A DNA stretch of 64,000 nt from Bacteroidota bacterium (GTDB taxonomy: Bacteria > Bacteroidota > Ignavibacteria > Kapaibacteriales > NICIL-2): NCBI GenBank assembly GCA_019695345.1, contig JAIBAE010000014.1, positions 1-64,000 on the forward strand, written 5' to 3'. The notes beneath the pieces are model-generated. The model saw nothing but the letters and a program-made list of their open reading frames with translations. It was not told where the DNA came from and did not search any database. The translations under genes and the position numbers were made by a program. Below, piece by piece: positions 1-9,452 of this stretch (the first letter of the stretch is position 1; every line of letters begins with the position of its first letter).

Positions 1-443
1 TAAGGAAGCTTGTTATATGAACCGGTTATCTTCATTTTAAAATCAGAGCCACTGTTCATTCCTGCTTTTGTTAAGACCTCCTTTACAACTTCCTCTACTG
101 TTAAATCTTGAAAAACTTTACTATCTCTGCGATGCTTTAACAAAGTAAATTTGGGAACGATAGTCAACATCAACTGAATCCTTATTTGCGAATCAGTGTT
201 CATTCTGTATTTACTTACAATACCTGTGTATTCCTGCATCAATCCTTCTTGTGTAATAGTACCCTGGCTTATTTTACACGTTACTTTACTTCCAACAAGA
301 TTTGCTAACGATATACTATGATCCAATACATCAATCGTGAGAGTATATTCATACGGTTTAGAGATACCTTCACTACCGGTGAAACTTGTAAACTCTATAG
401 AATTAGTATCTAAAGAAGATAGTATTTGGGTTAAAACAGGCAT
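1..443 (-). CDS. vgrG: VgrG (TssI) T6SS spike protein, N-terminal part only
   Basis: Reading the minus strand from the ATG at 443 gives 147 residues with no stop before the window edge. The product begins MPVLTQILSSLDTNSI and contains FTGSEGISKPYEYTL, EYTGIVSKYR and RRDSKVFQDLTVEEVVKEVL. These match the gp27-like N-terminal domain of VgrG: the FxGxEGLSxPYEF segment, the FxGIVT segment and the RRDSxIFQ(D)xSV segment. VgrG trimers cap the Hcp tube and carry effectors. The position as the last gene after clpV fits a T6SS cluster. The C-terminal gp5-like needle and any effector or PAAR extension lie outside the window, so the cargo cannot be judged. Confidence 0.88.
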   Translation of the reverse strand, partial: MPVLTQILSSLDTNSIEFTSFTGSEGISKPYEYTLTIDVLDHSISLANLVGSKVTCKISQGTITQEGLMQEYTGIVSKYRMNTDSQIRIQLMLTIVPKFTLLKHRRDSKVFQDLTVEEVVKEVLTKAGMNSGSDFKMKITGSYNKLP

Positions 444-498
444 TGTTACCACACTCAATAATTTTATGTTATGGAATTAAATCGGGTATACACCTCAT

Positions 499-647
499 CT
501 ACCGCAAAGACCCTTGTGCGCCGTCACTCAGGCGGAGCCGAACCTTCAGCTTCGCAATGGTATGTACAGTTATCTGTATTCCAGCGAAGCAGAAAGGCCA
601 CTTACCCGACCGGGTTGCGGCGCACATCGGTTGCTACGGCAAAAGCC
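499..647. repeat. MITE-like element, family 2, between clpV and vgrG
   Basis: This GC-rich block lies in the 216-base gap between clpV and vgrG. Its ends are imperfect inverted repeats: the left end has TACCGCAAAGACCC followed by TGTGCGCCGTC, and the complement of the right end has TGCCGTAGCAACC followed by TGTGCGCCGCAACCC. The inner GTGCGCCG...GGCGG and GACCGGGTTGCGGCGC segments recur at 20685-20876, 42190-42330 and 46924-47093. No transposase or credible ORF is inside. The rest of the gap shows no clear promoter. Confidence 0.6.
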
Positions 648-659
648 AGTAACAAACTA

Positions 660-3296
660 CTAAAAATTATATTCAAAATCTCCAGCTTCGTTAACCGTAA
701 TAGTAGCCGAACCAATTGTTTCTTTTTTGGCAATTTTATCTAAAATCCGTAAGGATAATTCAGGCAATATGGTTTGCGTTAAAATATTATCAATGTTACG
801 AGCACCAGAGTCAGGGTCGGTACAACGATTTGCAATTGCTGTAATCAATTCATCGGTTACATGCAACGATGCATTGTAACGTTCTTTGAATTGACGTTGT
901 GCCTTACCAATTTTCAATCGGGCAATTTCAGCCAATTGCTCCACGCCTAAAGGATAATATGGAACAACAACCATTCTACCTAACAAAGCAGGTTTGAAAA
1001 ATGCTTGTAACTCAGGCCGGATTGCATTGATAAGTGTTTCTACTTCCGGGTCTTCTTCGCTTGCATAACACAGGTTCATTAATGTATCAGTTCCAAGATT
1101 TGAAGTAAGGATTAACACTGTATTTTTAAAGTTCACCTCAATACCCTCACCATCTTCTAACAATCCTTTATCAAACACCTGATAAAACAATTCAAGAACG
1201 TCGATATGTGCTTTTTCTACTTCATCTAAAAGAACAACAGAATACGGATTACGCCGAACAGCTTCGGTTAACACACCGCCTTTGCCGTAACCAACATATC
1301 CCGGCGGCGAGCCTTTCAGTAAAGACACGGTGTGTGCTTCCTGATACTCACTCATAGCAATAGAAGTTATGCTATGCTCACCACCAAAGAAAGCATCAGC
1401 CAATGCTAAAGCAGTTTCAGTCTTTCCTACTCCGCTGGGGCCAACTAACAGAAACACAGCGGTCGGTTTATTGGGGTCACTTAACCCTGCAATAGAAGTA
1501 CGCATGCGTTTACAGATTTCTTCAATAGCTTGTGGCTGACCTTTAACACGGGCACTCATTGTTTTTTCTAGTGTATGAATTGCATCAACATTATCGCTCA
1601 TCATTTTACCGGTAGGAATACCTGTCCAATTTGAAATTACCGATGCAACTGTGTACCCATCTACAAACGGCAGCACTAATGGTGAATCTTGTTGAAGCTG
1701 TTTCAACTCTTCACGCATAGCTAGAAGTGAATCTAATGATGATTGATAAGAGTCATCTTGGTTTTCCTCAGCAGCTTCAACTACTTTTTGTTGTTCATTT
1801 ATTTTCTCAACAAGTACTTGTTCTTTTTGCCAACGTTCTTCGAGTTGATTAGCTTCTGCAACGTTTTGTTCAATCAACCTTTGATTCAACTCAATTTTCT
1901 CGGTGTGAATTGGAGTTGTTACCTGTTCACGTTTTAATGCAACCAATTCTTTTTCCAAAAACTCTTTATCAGATCGTAGTTTTTCTAAAGCTGCAGGTAT
2001 TGATGACTGAGTAATTGAAACTCTGGCACAAGCAGTATCTAAAACCGAGAGCGCTTTATCTGGCAACTTACGTTCAGGTAAATATCTATGAGTTAATTTA
2101 ACTGCCTGTTGCAATGCTTCTTCAAGGATACGTACTTTATGGTGGTGTTCAAACTTCTCTATCATACCACGCAACATATTTGTAGCATTTTCAATAGATG
2201 GCTCTTCTACTTTTACCACCTGAAAACGTCTGGTCAAGGCCGGGTCTTTTTCAAAATATTGTTTGTATTCCGACCACGTTGTAGCGGCAATAGTTCTGAG
2301 TTCCCCGCGAGCTAATGCAGGTTTTAATAAATTGGCAGCATCATTTTGCCCTGCCGCACCACCGGCACCTATCAATGTATGCGCTTCATCTATAAACAGA
2401 ATAATTGGTTGGGGCGATGATTTAACCTCTGTAATAACCTGTTTCAATCTATTTTCAAATTCACCTTTCATACCGGCACCTGCCTGTAGTAACCCCATAT
2501 CTAGCGATAGCAAACGTACATCCTTTAACATTGGAGGAACTTCATCACGAATAATTTTTTGAGCTAATCCTTCTACAACGGCTGTTTTACCTACTCCAGG
2601 TTCGCCGGTTAAAATAGGATTGTTCTGTCGGCGACGAGTGAGTATATCAATGGCTTGACGAATTTCTGCATCACGACCAACTATTGGGTCTAATGCACCT
2701 GATTTTGCTTGTGCGGTTAAGTCTGTAGTGTAAGCATCAATTGCTTTTGTTGATCGTTGGGGATGATGAGGTTGATTACCTTGTTGTCCGGTAGATTCTT
2801 GAGTTGAAGGTGCATCAGGTCTGTCTTCATATGAAGCATCCTGAATATCTTGTAATGCACCTTTCAAAACATCCTTAGTAAGAAATGCCATAGATGCACT
2901 CATTTCAATCAGAATTTTCCTAAGTGCATCATTTTGATACAGTGCCATTATGATATTACCGGAGCGAATTTTATCCTGATTAAGCGATAGAGTAACTTTA
3001 CGTGATTCGTTTAATAAATCTACTAATTGGTTTGAAATGCTTGGAGTTTTTGTATTCCCGGATTTCATTTTGGACAGCGAATACAAAATATCTTTTTTAA
3101 CATCAGCAGCTGGGATTTTAAAGTCACGAAGAATAACATCTAAATCTGTATTCTGCATTTCTAACAATGCCAGAATGTAGTGCTCAATATCTACAGCATA
3201 ATGTGTTTGTTTTAAACACATGGAAGCAGAACTTTCCAATGCTTTTCTGCATGTAGCATTTAACTGTTCTACTAACAAACGAATATTAGAATCCAT
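660..3296 (-). CDS. clpV: ClpV (TssH) T6SS AAA+ ATPase
   Basis: 878 residues, the usual size for ClpV/TssH. The order is an N-terminal Clp-N-like domain (about 1-150), AAA1 with Walker A GEPGVGKT near residue 232 and Walker [10 protein letters not shown], a ClpB-type middle coiled coil (about 400-530), AAA2 with Walker A GPSGVGKT near 620 and Walker [12 protein letters not shown], then a D2-small domain. ClpV is a cytoplasmic hexamer that disassembles contracted TssB/TssC sheaths. The ATG is preceded by AGGGGAATAT, a good SD. It lies 33 bases downstream of the methyltransferase gene. General ClpB is the alternative, but the location at the end of a T6SS operon and the N-domain favour TssH. 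Confidence 0.95.
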   Translation of the reverse strand: MDSNIRLLVEQLNATCRKALESSASMCLKQTHYAVDIEHYILALLEMQNTDLDVILRDFKIPAADVKKDILYSLSKMKSGNTKTPSISNQLVDLLNESRKVTLSLNQDKIRSGNIIMALYQNDALRKILIEMSASMAFLTKDVLKGALQDIQDASYEDRPDAPSTQESTGQQGNQPHHPQRSTKAIDAYTTDLTAQAKSGALDPIVGRDAEIRQAIDILTRRRQNNPILTGEPGVGKTAVVEGLAQKIIRDEVPPMLKDVRLLSLDMGLLQAGAGMKGEFENRLKQVITEVKSSPQPIILFIDEAHTLIGAGGAAGQNDAANLLKPALARGELRTIAATTWSEYKQYFEKDPALTRRFQVVKVEEPSIENATNMLRGMIEKFEHHHKVRILEEALQQAVKLTHRYLPERKLPDKALSVLDTACARVSITQSSIPAALEKLRSDKEFLEKELVALKREQVTTPIHTEKIELNQRLIEQNVAEANQLEERWQKEQVLVEKINEQQKVVEAAEENQDDSYQSSLDSLLAMREELKQLQQDSPLVLPFVDGYTVASVISNWTGIPTGKMMSDNVDAIHTLEKTMSARVKGQPQAIEEICKRMRTSIAGLSDPNKPTAVFLLVGPSGVGKTETALALADAFFGGEHSITSIAMSEYQEAHTVSLLKGSPPGYVGYGKGGVLTEAVRRNPYSVVLLDEVEKAHIDVLELFYQVFDKGLLEDGEGIEVNFKNTVLILTSNLGTDTLMNLCYASEEDPEVETLINAIRPELQAFFKPALLGRMVVVPYYPLGVEQLAEIARLKIGKAQRQFKERYNASLHVTDELITAIANRCTDPDSGARNIDNILTQTILPELSLRILDKIAKKETIGSATITVNEAGDFEYNF

Positions 3297-3329
3297 ATAT
3301 TCCCCTATGATAAATTATAACGAATTTAT

Positions 3330-4853
3330 TTAGTTACTTAGTAAACCTGATTTTTTGCACGCCTTAATTGATTTCAATAAGAACTCTTCTACATCCTCAT
3401 CTTTTTGCCAATCTAATTCTCTACTGCTTATCAATGAAGAAATTGCTTCAACATTTTCACGAAAATGCGCAGTCCCATCACACAGCTTTAGAAATTCACG
3501 CTCAACATTCCCTTCAACATGATACATTACATTATTTTGTGTAGGAATATTTAAACGCAATTCTAATAATTGTTTTGCATACTCCCACAACTTTGGTTTT
3601 TCAGTGTCAATTGATATTTCTGCACGCTCTGCATAAACCTCTATCAAATCTGCATAATACATTTTTAGTAAAACACTTTGTACCGTAGTTAAGTCAGTTG
3701 GTGATTCTTCAAGTCCTAATGTTTTATTTGCCATTTCAACTATTTCTTTTGTATTAAACCTTTTAGGATATTGAGCAGAAACAGTTACTAACGCAGCTTT
3801 TACCAATGGGCTATCTGTTCCCATGCCTTTGCCGGATTCATCTTTGAATTGAACAACTGAATTATCATAGATCAACGTTGGAGTTTCAGTTGTTAGATTT
3901 ATGCTAATAAATAAGGAGTCTAAAAAGCAGGAGTCAATAACACGTTTCAAATCAGTATGGTCATGCACCAGCATTGTTTGTCTGAACCTTCTATATCGAA
4001 GATAATCCATGTATTGTTCTTTTTGTAATAAATCTCCTTTGTGCAGGTTTTTGAACACCTGCGTAATTTCTTCATTAGGCATCTCATCATTCATTTCAAC
4101 AAAATCTGCTTCACCTAAATATGTTAGACTGTGTTTACTTGCATGGTTAATAAAGTCAGTAAATGAAATTGGTGTATAAATTTCGCCTAAGTCGTCGTGA
4201 ATGAATGCAGCATCCGGATAGCTTGCAATACGTTTTAATTCTTCTTGAAGTATATATTTATATGCACTCTGCATTCCTGAATTGGCTTTTGCCAAAAAAT
4301 ATATCATGGCACGTGCTTCTCTGACTTTATCCTTTGTTGTGGAAAACTGTTGAGTATGGAATCTCATTATTTCACGTGTCATTAATCGAATATGTCCGCC
4401 CGGCATAGTATTGTAACTAACAACACAGATTCCATTTTCCGAGAGATGCTCTTTACACTTCAACAAAATGGCTTCTTTTATACTATCGTGAACCCAAGCA
4501 TACAAGCCATGTACAATGATATAATCAAATTTGTAATCACTATACGTAAAGTCTTGTATATCAGCACATATAAATTCTATATTATCTATACTTAGATGAC
4601 TTTTACATTCTACTGCCTTTGTAATATTTGTTGATGCATAATCCAAACCAACAACTTTACTTTGCGGATGCCTCCATGCGTGAGGTAAAATATGCATTCC
4701 ATCTCCACAACCAATTTCAAGTACAGTTGCAGTTTCAATTGGAGTTGGTTTTACTCCTAAAATCTTACCCATTACATACAATCTATCAACAGTAACAGAT
4801 TGATGTATACCCGTTGGGTAAAATACATCATCGTACGGAGTATGTGTATCCAT
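3330..4853 (-). CDS. Class I SAM-dependent methyltransferase with regulatory domain, T6SS-embedded
   Basis: 507 residues. The SAM-binding motif I is VLEIGCGDG (about 45-53), followed by VVGLDYA, an FICADIQDF acidic segment and the post-motif SYNTMPGGHIR. The YNTxPG segment and the long helical C-terminal half resemble methyltransferases carrying the 'methyltransferase regulatory domain' (Pfam MethyTransf_Reg). The start lies 6 bases after the tssG stop, and its SD (AGG) overlaps the end of tssG, so the two genes look translationally coupled. It is therefore an integral gene of the T6SS operon rather than a bystander. The substrate is unknown. Modification of a T6SS component or effector is an inference from position only. 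It is not a standard T6SS core component. Confidence 0.85.
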   Translation of the reverse strand: MDTHTPYDDVFYPTGIHQSVTVDRLYVMGKILGVKPTPIETATVLEIGCGDGMHILPHAWRHPQSKVVGLDYASTNITKAVECKSHLSIDNIEFICADIQDFTYSDYKFDYIIVHGLYAWVHDSIKEAILLKCKEHLSENGICVVSYNTMPGGHIRLMTREIMRFHTQQFSTTKDKVREARAMIYFLAKANSGMQSAYKYILQEELKRIASYPDAAFIHDDLGEIYTPISFTDFINHASKHSLTYLGEADFVEMNDEMPNEEITQVFKNLHKGDLLQKEQYMDYLRYRRFRQTMLVHDHTDLKRVIDSCFLDSLFISINLTTETPTLIYDNSVVQFKDESGKGMGTDSPLVKAALVTVSAQYPKRFNTKEIVEMANKTLGLEESPTDLTTVQSVLLKMYYADLIEVYAERAEISIDTEKPKLWEYAKQLLELRLNIPTQNNVMYHVEGNVEREFLKLCDGTAHFRENVEAISSLISSRELDWQKDEDVEEFLLKSIKACKKSGLLSN

Positions 4854-4859
4854 TATAAC

Positions 4860-5852
4860 CTATAAACTAAAATGAAATTCCGAAGAATACTTATCCAAAG
4901 TATTCAGCTCCCCTATCCATGAAAAATGCCCCAACTGCACTCCTCGGGAAGTCATGAAGGGTTGGGGTATCTCCGAGTGTTGTAGTTGCATATTAACAAC
5001 AATATTCATCGTATCGTTGAATAAAAATCTAATCAAATCTGTAAATGCCCCATACTCTCTGCCACCCGGACGTATTGCTGCATACCGTTCGTACTGTAAT
5101 TCACTAATGTATATCTTACACGATGCAATGGGGTTAAATGCTCTGCTACCACAAATTGCATTAACACCAAGTTCAGTATTAAGCCCTTTTTCACCAATTG
5201 TAGTTAGCTCACTTTTATCAATCGTTACCCACTCACCTCTAAAATCATCAATCCGAACTTTTGCATTACAAAACTCAGCTATCATACATTCGTATACACT
5301 TTTACTTGCTTGTTCACCACTTAACATACCGGTAAATGGTATCAACTCTTCATCGTGTAAACGCATTTTGTTTCGCACTGTTGAATGTCCTAATCCAACA
5401 AGCGAATATAAAACTTTGTTTGCAGGCGAACGAGAGGGTTCGTCGTTAGTATATGCCGGACGGTATTTTCTGCGTACTCTTGAATGTATCGAAACTAATC
5501 TGTGATTAAATATATCTAAAAAGTCTCGCAGTATGGGTTCGCCTCTTTTTTCTTGCTCAAGAACTAAGTCGGTAACATATAAGGGTAAAGAGCCATGTGC
5601 GCCGGCTAATCCTAAATGTGTTACTTCCATCACATGACTATTCGACTCATCTAACTTTAAATCTTTAATTACCGATACTGGAAATTTATAATCGATGCTG
5701 GATCTAAATGCTACAAGTTCACTATCTAACATAGCTGTCTCGCCCGGACTTAAAGTGCCAGGTTTCATTTTTTCTAAAATCCTCAGTGCCTGATGTAAAT
5801 CAAAGTCTTCAGGATTATCGAGAAATTGTTGCTGAACAGTTTTCTTTTTCAT
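4860..5852 (-). CDS. tssG: TssG, T6SS baseplate subunit
   Basis: 330 residues, the normal size for TssG (VasB/ImpH family). Typical features are the N-terminal FDLHQALRILEKM segment, THLGLAGAHGSLPLYVTDLV (family pattern GLxGxxGpLPxxyt), and FLDIFNHRLVSIHSR (family pattern FxDxFnHRlls). TssG forms the baseplate wedge with TssE, TssF and TssK. It follows tssF, but an inserted repeat element at 5865-6026 separates them. The next gene, the methyltransferase, starts 6 bases after its stop. Confidence 0.93.
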   Translation of the reverse strand: MKKKTVQQQFLDNPEDFDLHQALRILEKMKPGTLSPGETAMLDSELVAFRSSIDYKFPVSVIKDLKLDESNSHVMEVTHLGLAGAHGSLPLYVTDLVLEQEKRGEPILRDFLDIFNHRLVSIHSRVRRKYRPAYTNDEPSRSPANKVLYSLVGLGHSTVRNKMRLHDEELIPFTGMLSGEQASKSVYECMIAEFCNAKVRIDDFRGEWVTIDKSELTTIGEKGLNTELGVNAICGSRAFNPIASCKIYISELQYERYAAIRPGGREYGAFTDLIRFLFNDTMNIVVNMQLQHSEIPQPFMTSRGVQLGHFSWIGELNTLDKYSSEFHFSL

Positions 5853-5864
5853 TATAGTACTATG

Positions 5865-6026
5865 TTTTGCTGTCGCCGGACGGCACCAAATTCGTATACA
5901 TTAAACTACCTCATTTTGCCGATGATACTGTCAGAATTAAATCTATAATGTACAAAGTTGGTATTTTTCCCGCACAGTAACCTTGTTTTGTGAAAAAGGT
6001 TAGGTGCGGTCTGCGGTAGCATAAAA
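5865..6026. repeat. MITE-like element, family 1, between tssF and tssG
   Basis: 162 bp with clear imperfect terminal inverted repeats. The left end reads TTTTGCTGTCGCCGGACGGC followed by ACC. The complement of the right end reads TTTTATGCTACCGCAGACCG followed by CACC. An internal CCCGCACAG...GGTT segment recurs in other copies. The right end lies 12 bases beyond the tssF stop, and the element fills nearly all of the tssF-tssG gap in an otherwise tightly packed operon. It has no ORF of its own that looks real. Confidence 0.75.
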
Positions 6027-6038
6027 TTATAGCTATCA

Positions 6039-7853
6039 TCAAACCACTTGAATATCAGGCTTCCAAGATTTCCACACCTCGGTTTTCTTAATACCATTTA
6101 CTTGAACTTGTGTAAACGAATTAACGCGTTCGTGCAATTGATAAAACTCATGTAAAATTCTACCTAATAATAATGCACTACTACCGGCAAAGTTTTCTTC
6201 GTTAAATGTTATGTTAATCTCTTTTCCACGTACATATCCAAATGCATCTAGGTTTCCTACTCTTTTAACTATTGCACGAATGTTCATTGCGGTAATAGCA
6301 TCTATCTGACGTTCAATATATGGTTCGTCATTTATATTATACAACCTAAGCATTTCCTTCAGAGCTGATAAAGCTGTTTGCGGATTACTTAGAGATATAT
6401 AATTCATAGACAGATGTGAAATTAACCGCCATCTCAATGATCCAGATAGTGGCGGATCTAACTGTTTTGTGGGTTGATGTAAACAAAATATTTTTGATAC
6501 AGGTAACCCCTTAACTTCAGTTTGAAGTACCGAACGTTCAGGTAAGCTTTGTGCCAAGTGTCTGTTTGTACATAACACGTGCCCATACACTGTTCCACCA
6601 GTACTACGTGATGGGTTAAACTCTTTATCAACAAATGAAACATACATTTCTGTACCGGGCTTATCTTTTCTATTAGTAGGTACTCGGCGAGCATACCAAT
6701 ATGCCTTATCGGATGCAGCCACACGCGACCCATGATGCAACGAAAAGAACGGTCGTAAAACGTGAGTTTCCGCCTTGGTATCCATAGAGCCGGTAATACT
6801 TGTTATTGAATGTATTTCGGTTAATAAATCTCTACGTAAGTCTGCTGTTAATTTGTATTGCATTGATTTATGGTCAACAAATAACGGCTCTGAAACTTTA
6901 GGAAATAAATTAACTATAGGAGTACAATACAATAGAAAATTATCACTTGTTACCAACCTATGTTCCTGTATCATATTCTTGAGAACAAAAAGTAGCTGTA
7001 ACTTATCATTCTTTATAGTACGCCTATCAAGGTTCTGTACATCAATAAACAAGAATTTTTCAGGAAATGCAAAATACTCTTGTAAGAGTCGGTATTGTGG
7101 ATGAGAAGTAGGGCGTGAAGGCAATATATTTTCATCATCTTCAAAGCCAACTTCTCTCAGACTTTCTTTTCCAATCCATACTACTGTATCGTTTTCAGGA
7201 TTATGCAAACCAATATCTAACAATTGTGTTGTTAGTAGTTCATACAATTCATAAGAGACTGATTTATTCCCACCTAAGTAAAACCTGAGTTCCGAACAGT
7301 CAATTTGTGGAAAAGGTACTTTTGAAGATTGTAATGATACGTTAATTACTGCTTCTGCATCATCATACCTTTTAACTTGATGAAACATTGCAGGGGAGCA
7401 GACATCAACATCCGAAACTTCGAAGGGGTAGAGGGTAACAGGATATGTTGTTCTCATATTTATACTATATCCTTCACCTAACTGTGCCAGCAATTGAGAG
7501 TCGCGTTCAACACGAAGGCCGGATGTAAAGTTTGCTTTACTATCGAGAACAAATCTTGCTACAGAAAACGCAGGAATAGGTTCTAAAAAGTGCGGATACA
7601 AGTTATCCAATAGAGCGAATGAAATTTCCGGGAACTCGCTATCAATATTGTATTGGATTCTGGCAGTTAGAAAAGCAAATGCCTCTATTAAACGTTCAAC
7701 ATGTGGATCACCTGATTGTGATGAAGATAGCTCTAAACGTGAAGCAATTTTAGGGTACTTTTTTGCAAATGCAGCGCCAGCCAAACGGAAGTAATCCAGT
7801 TCAGTTTCGTAATACCGTAGCAAATCTTCGCGTTTACTCTCCTTCATATACAT
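6039..7853 (-). CDS. tssF: TssF, T6SS baseplate subunit
   Basis: 604 residues, typical for TssF (VasA/ImpG). The N-terminus has LLRYYETELDYFRLAGAAFA (family pattern yYerEL.yLrelg.eFA), followed by DPHVERLIEAFAFLTARI and FPEISFALLDNLYPHFLEPI, the most conserved blocks of the family. TssF is the main wedge protein of the baseplate. The start overlaps the end of tssE by 20 bases, which indicates coupling. A second ATG at 7847 is an equally possible start, because ATG-TAT-ATG occurs here. The stop lies next to a family 1 repeat. Confidence 0.95.
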   Translation of the reverse strand: MYMKESKREDLLRYYETELDYFRLAGAAFAKKYPKIASRLELSSSQSGDPHVERLIEAFAFLTARIQYNIDSEFPEISFALLDNLYPHFLEPIPAFSVARFVLDSKANFTSGLRVERDSQLLAQLGEGYSINMRTTYPVTLYPFEVSDVDVCSPAMFHQVKRYDDAEAVINVSLQSSKVPFPQIDCSELRFYLGGNKSVSYELYELLTTQLLDIGLHNPENDTVVWIGKESLREVGFEDDENILPSRPTSHPQYRLLQEYFAFPEKFLFIDVQNLDRRTIKNDKLQLLFVLKNMIQEHRLVTSDNFLLYCTPIVNLFPKVSEPLFVDHKSMQYKLTADLRRDLLTEIHSITSITGSMDTKAETHVLRPFFSLHHGSRVAASDKAYWYARRVPTNRKDKPGTEMYVSFVDKEFNPSRSTGGTVYGHVLCTNRHLAQSLPERSVLQTEVKGLPVSKIFCLHQPTKQLDPPLSGSLRWRLISHLSMNYISLSNPQTALSALKEMLRLYNINDEPYIERQIDAITAMNIRAIVKRVGNLDAFGYVRGKEINITFNEENFAGSSALLLGRILHEFYQLHERVNSFTQVQVNGIKKTEVWKSWKPDIQVV

Positions 7854-8316
7854 TCACCATTCCATATTTACTTTGTACCACTAGGTAAAACTTAACATCT
7901 TCAGTTAATGGTTCTACATGTAGCATTGCAGTAAGTTGTATTCGAATTGACTGATCGGGGTCATCACTTTTTACCGGAATTACTTCTACTCGTACGTTTC
8001 TCAGTCGTGGTTCGAAAAATTCAATTCGTTCTCTCATTACATTAGTTAGCTTACGAACTTGATTAAAATCACCGGTAGACAGCGTAGTAGTATCTGGTAA
8101 GCCATAATCAATAACCGTAGGTGGTGTTCCGGGTACCTGAGCAGGATGCAATCGTGTGTTCAGTAAGTATTCTAAGTTTTGTGCAACAGAATATTTCACA
8201 TCTTCTAAATTGTACAAACCTAATGTATCATCAACAAGCACATCTGTGAGTTTACTATACGATAATCTATCGAATAAAGGGGCTCGTACTTTATGGAATA
8301 TATTATCTTTTTGCAT
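7834..8316 (-). CDS. tssE: TssE, gp25-like T6SS baseplate protein
   Basis: 160 residues with the gp25/lysozyme-like fold pattern: APLFDRLS near the N-terminus, SVAQNLEYLLNTR (family pattern sv.rdLe.LLNtR), then IDYGLPD and a C-terminal region including RNVRVEVIP. TssE nucleates sheath assembly on the baseplate, as T4 gp25 does. It is the first gene after the terminator at 8347-8382, only about 30 bases away. Transcription must therefore come from read-through of that terminator or from a promoter overlapping it. I see no convincing promoter in that short gap. Confidence 0.92.
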   Translation of the reverse strand: MQKDNIFHKVRAPLFDRLSYSKLTDVLVDDTLGLYNLEDVKYSVAQNLEYLLNTRLHPAQVPGTPPTVIDYGLPDTTTLSTGDFNQVRKLTNVMRERIEFFEPRLRNVRVEVIPVKSDDPDQSIRIQLTAMLHVEPLTEDVKFYLVVQSKYGMVNVYEGE

Positions 8317-8346
8317 AAAGAAAGAATCGGCATTTTTAATGATTTC

Positions 8347-8382
8347 TAAAAAAAAACCCGCAGATAAAGTAATCTGCGGGTT
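8347..8382 (-). terminator. Strong intrinsic terminator after the hcp pair
   Basis: On the minus strand the 11-bp perfect stem AACCCGCAGAT / ATCTGCGGGTT has a 6-base loop and is followed by a run of eight T. It stands 19 bases past the second hcp stop and about 30 bases before tssE. It should stop or reduce transcription between the tube/sheath genes and the baseplate genes. Confidence 0.9.
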
Positions 8383-8400
8383 GATTCTTGTTTAGGGTAA

Positions 8401-8895
8401 TTAACCAGCTAAATTTTGCACTCTATCATATGCAATAACTTGCTTGTTTGCAGAACCTTTACCTGACAATTTTTCAGAATCGGTATATTTTAATGAAATT
8501 TTACCATAGTTGAGCATAACACTTTCGGTTGGTACTCCAGATGAAGCACCAATAAGAAAGTCAGAAACAACACAACTTTCTAAAAGAATATTAAGATATT
8601 CGATTCTCCCTGTATTATGTGCTCTATAACATTTGACAAGTACTTTTTCGAAATGTGTTCCAATCCAGCAATGCTTCATCAGTGGTACACTTGCAGAATC
8701 GGTTGACTTAACAAATGAAAAGTCGCTCATATGAACTTTACCTGTTGTGCCAGAACCTGCATAACTTCTTGCATCAGTTGTTGGCATATCACTACCAAAG
8801 CTAAAACTCATAATTTCAATTGCACCTATGTTTTCGGAATCTTGAGAATCACCAGCAACATCAGGTCCATGAAAATATAAATATACATCTGTCAT
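8401..8895 (-). CDS. hcp: Hcp-family T6SS tube protein (second copy)
   Basis: 164 residues of the Hcp (TssD) family. It starts MTDVYLYFHGPDVAGDSQD, has IEIMSFSFGSDMP, then HMSDFSFVKSTDSASVPLMK (family pattern dftftk.vDkaSp.L) and ends VMLNYGKISLKY. Hcp hexamers stack into the tube expelled by sheath contraction. It is paralogous to the adjacent upstream Hcp and shares the GPDV.GDSQD start, the GTHF.K block and the NYGKI..KY block. The two copies differ over much of the rest, so they are not recent identical duplicates. They may form mixed tubes, or one may carry a specific effector. It is the last gene before a strong terminator. Confidence 0.93.
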   Translation of the reverse strand: MTDVYLYFHGPDVAGDSQDSENIGAIEIMSFSFGSDMPTTDARSYAGSGTTGKVHMSDFSFVKSTDSASVPLMKHCWIGTHFEKVLVKCYRAHNTGRIEYLNILLESCVVSDFLIGASSGVPTESVMLNYGKISLKYTDSEKLSGKGSANKQVIAYDRVQNLAG

Positions 8896-8914
8896 GATTA
8901 CTCCGGAATAATAA

Positions 8915-9415
8915 TTAAGAAGCTTTGTTTGTTATCCGGTTATAACCGGCTGTTACAGTATTGGAAGATGGCTTCCCAGTATCTTTTTCAGTTGGTGTAT
9001 ATTTAACAAATATTTTACCATAGTTAATTGAGTATGATTCACTTGGTAGACCTAAGCCACCCATACCCGATGTTGAGCACATATTTATTACAGAATCTTC
9101 CAACAAAATATCAATGTAACAAGCCCTTCCATTTTCAAAAGCTCTGTACATCTTAAAATTAATTTTTTGGAAGTGAGTACCTTGCCAAGCATGCTTGGTA
9201 AGGGGTAAAGACGATGTGTCCATATTTTTTGTAAAGATGAAATCTCCCATATTTACTTTACCAGAAGTTGCCGAACCCGAGCCACTTCTTGCACCCGTAG
9301 TTGGCATATTAAACGATGTTTGTAGTGTATCAATTTCAATCCATGATTGATTCAATTGATCTTGAGAGTCACCAGTTACATCCGGACCGTAAAACATTGC
9401 ATAAATATCAGTCAT
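8915..9415 (-). CDS. hcp: Hcp-family T6SS tube protein (first copy)
   Basis: 166 residues. It starts MTDIYAMFYGPDVTGDSQD and shows the family blocks IEIDTLQTSFNMPTTGARSG, NMGDFIFTKNMDTSSLPLTK, KMYRAFENGRACYIDILLED and SINYGKIFVKYTPTEKDTG. It follows tssC by 37 bases and precedes the second hcp by 19 bases. The tssB-tssC-hcp-hcp order gives high co-expression of sheath and tube, which are needed in hundreds of copies. The Gly/Ser-rich segment around residues 110-125 (SGMGGLGLPS) is a likely exposed loop. Confidence 0.93.
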   Translation of the reverse strand: MTDIYAMFYGPDVTGDSQDQLNQSWIEIDTLQTSFNMPTTGARSGSGSATSGKVNMGDFIFTKNMDTSSLPLTKHAWQGTHFQKINFKMYRAFENGRACYIDILLEDSVINMCSTSGMGGLGLPSESYSINYGKIFVKYTPTEKDTGKPSSNTVTAGYNRITNKAS

Positions 9416-9452
9416 AATGTATACTCAATGTAATTAAAAAATCGGTTTATTG

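Noticed and set aside
443-743. Two short plus-strand frames over the clpV-vgrG gap
   Set aside because: They are created by the GC-rich family 2 repeat and run into clpV antisense. The two frames disagree with each other, and the products show no protein-like pattern.
4954-5505. 183-codon open frame on the plus strand
   Set aside because: It is fully antisense to tssG, whose family blocks span the same bases. The product has low-complexity Ser/Leu content and no recognisable domain.
5906-6097. 63-codon minus-strand frame downstream of tssF
   Set aside because: It lies mostly inside a family 1 repeat and overlaps the tssF end in another frame; an artefact of the repeat.
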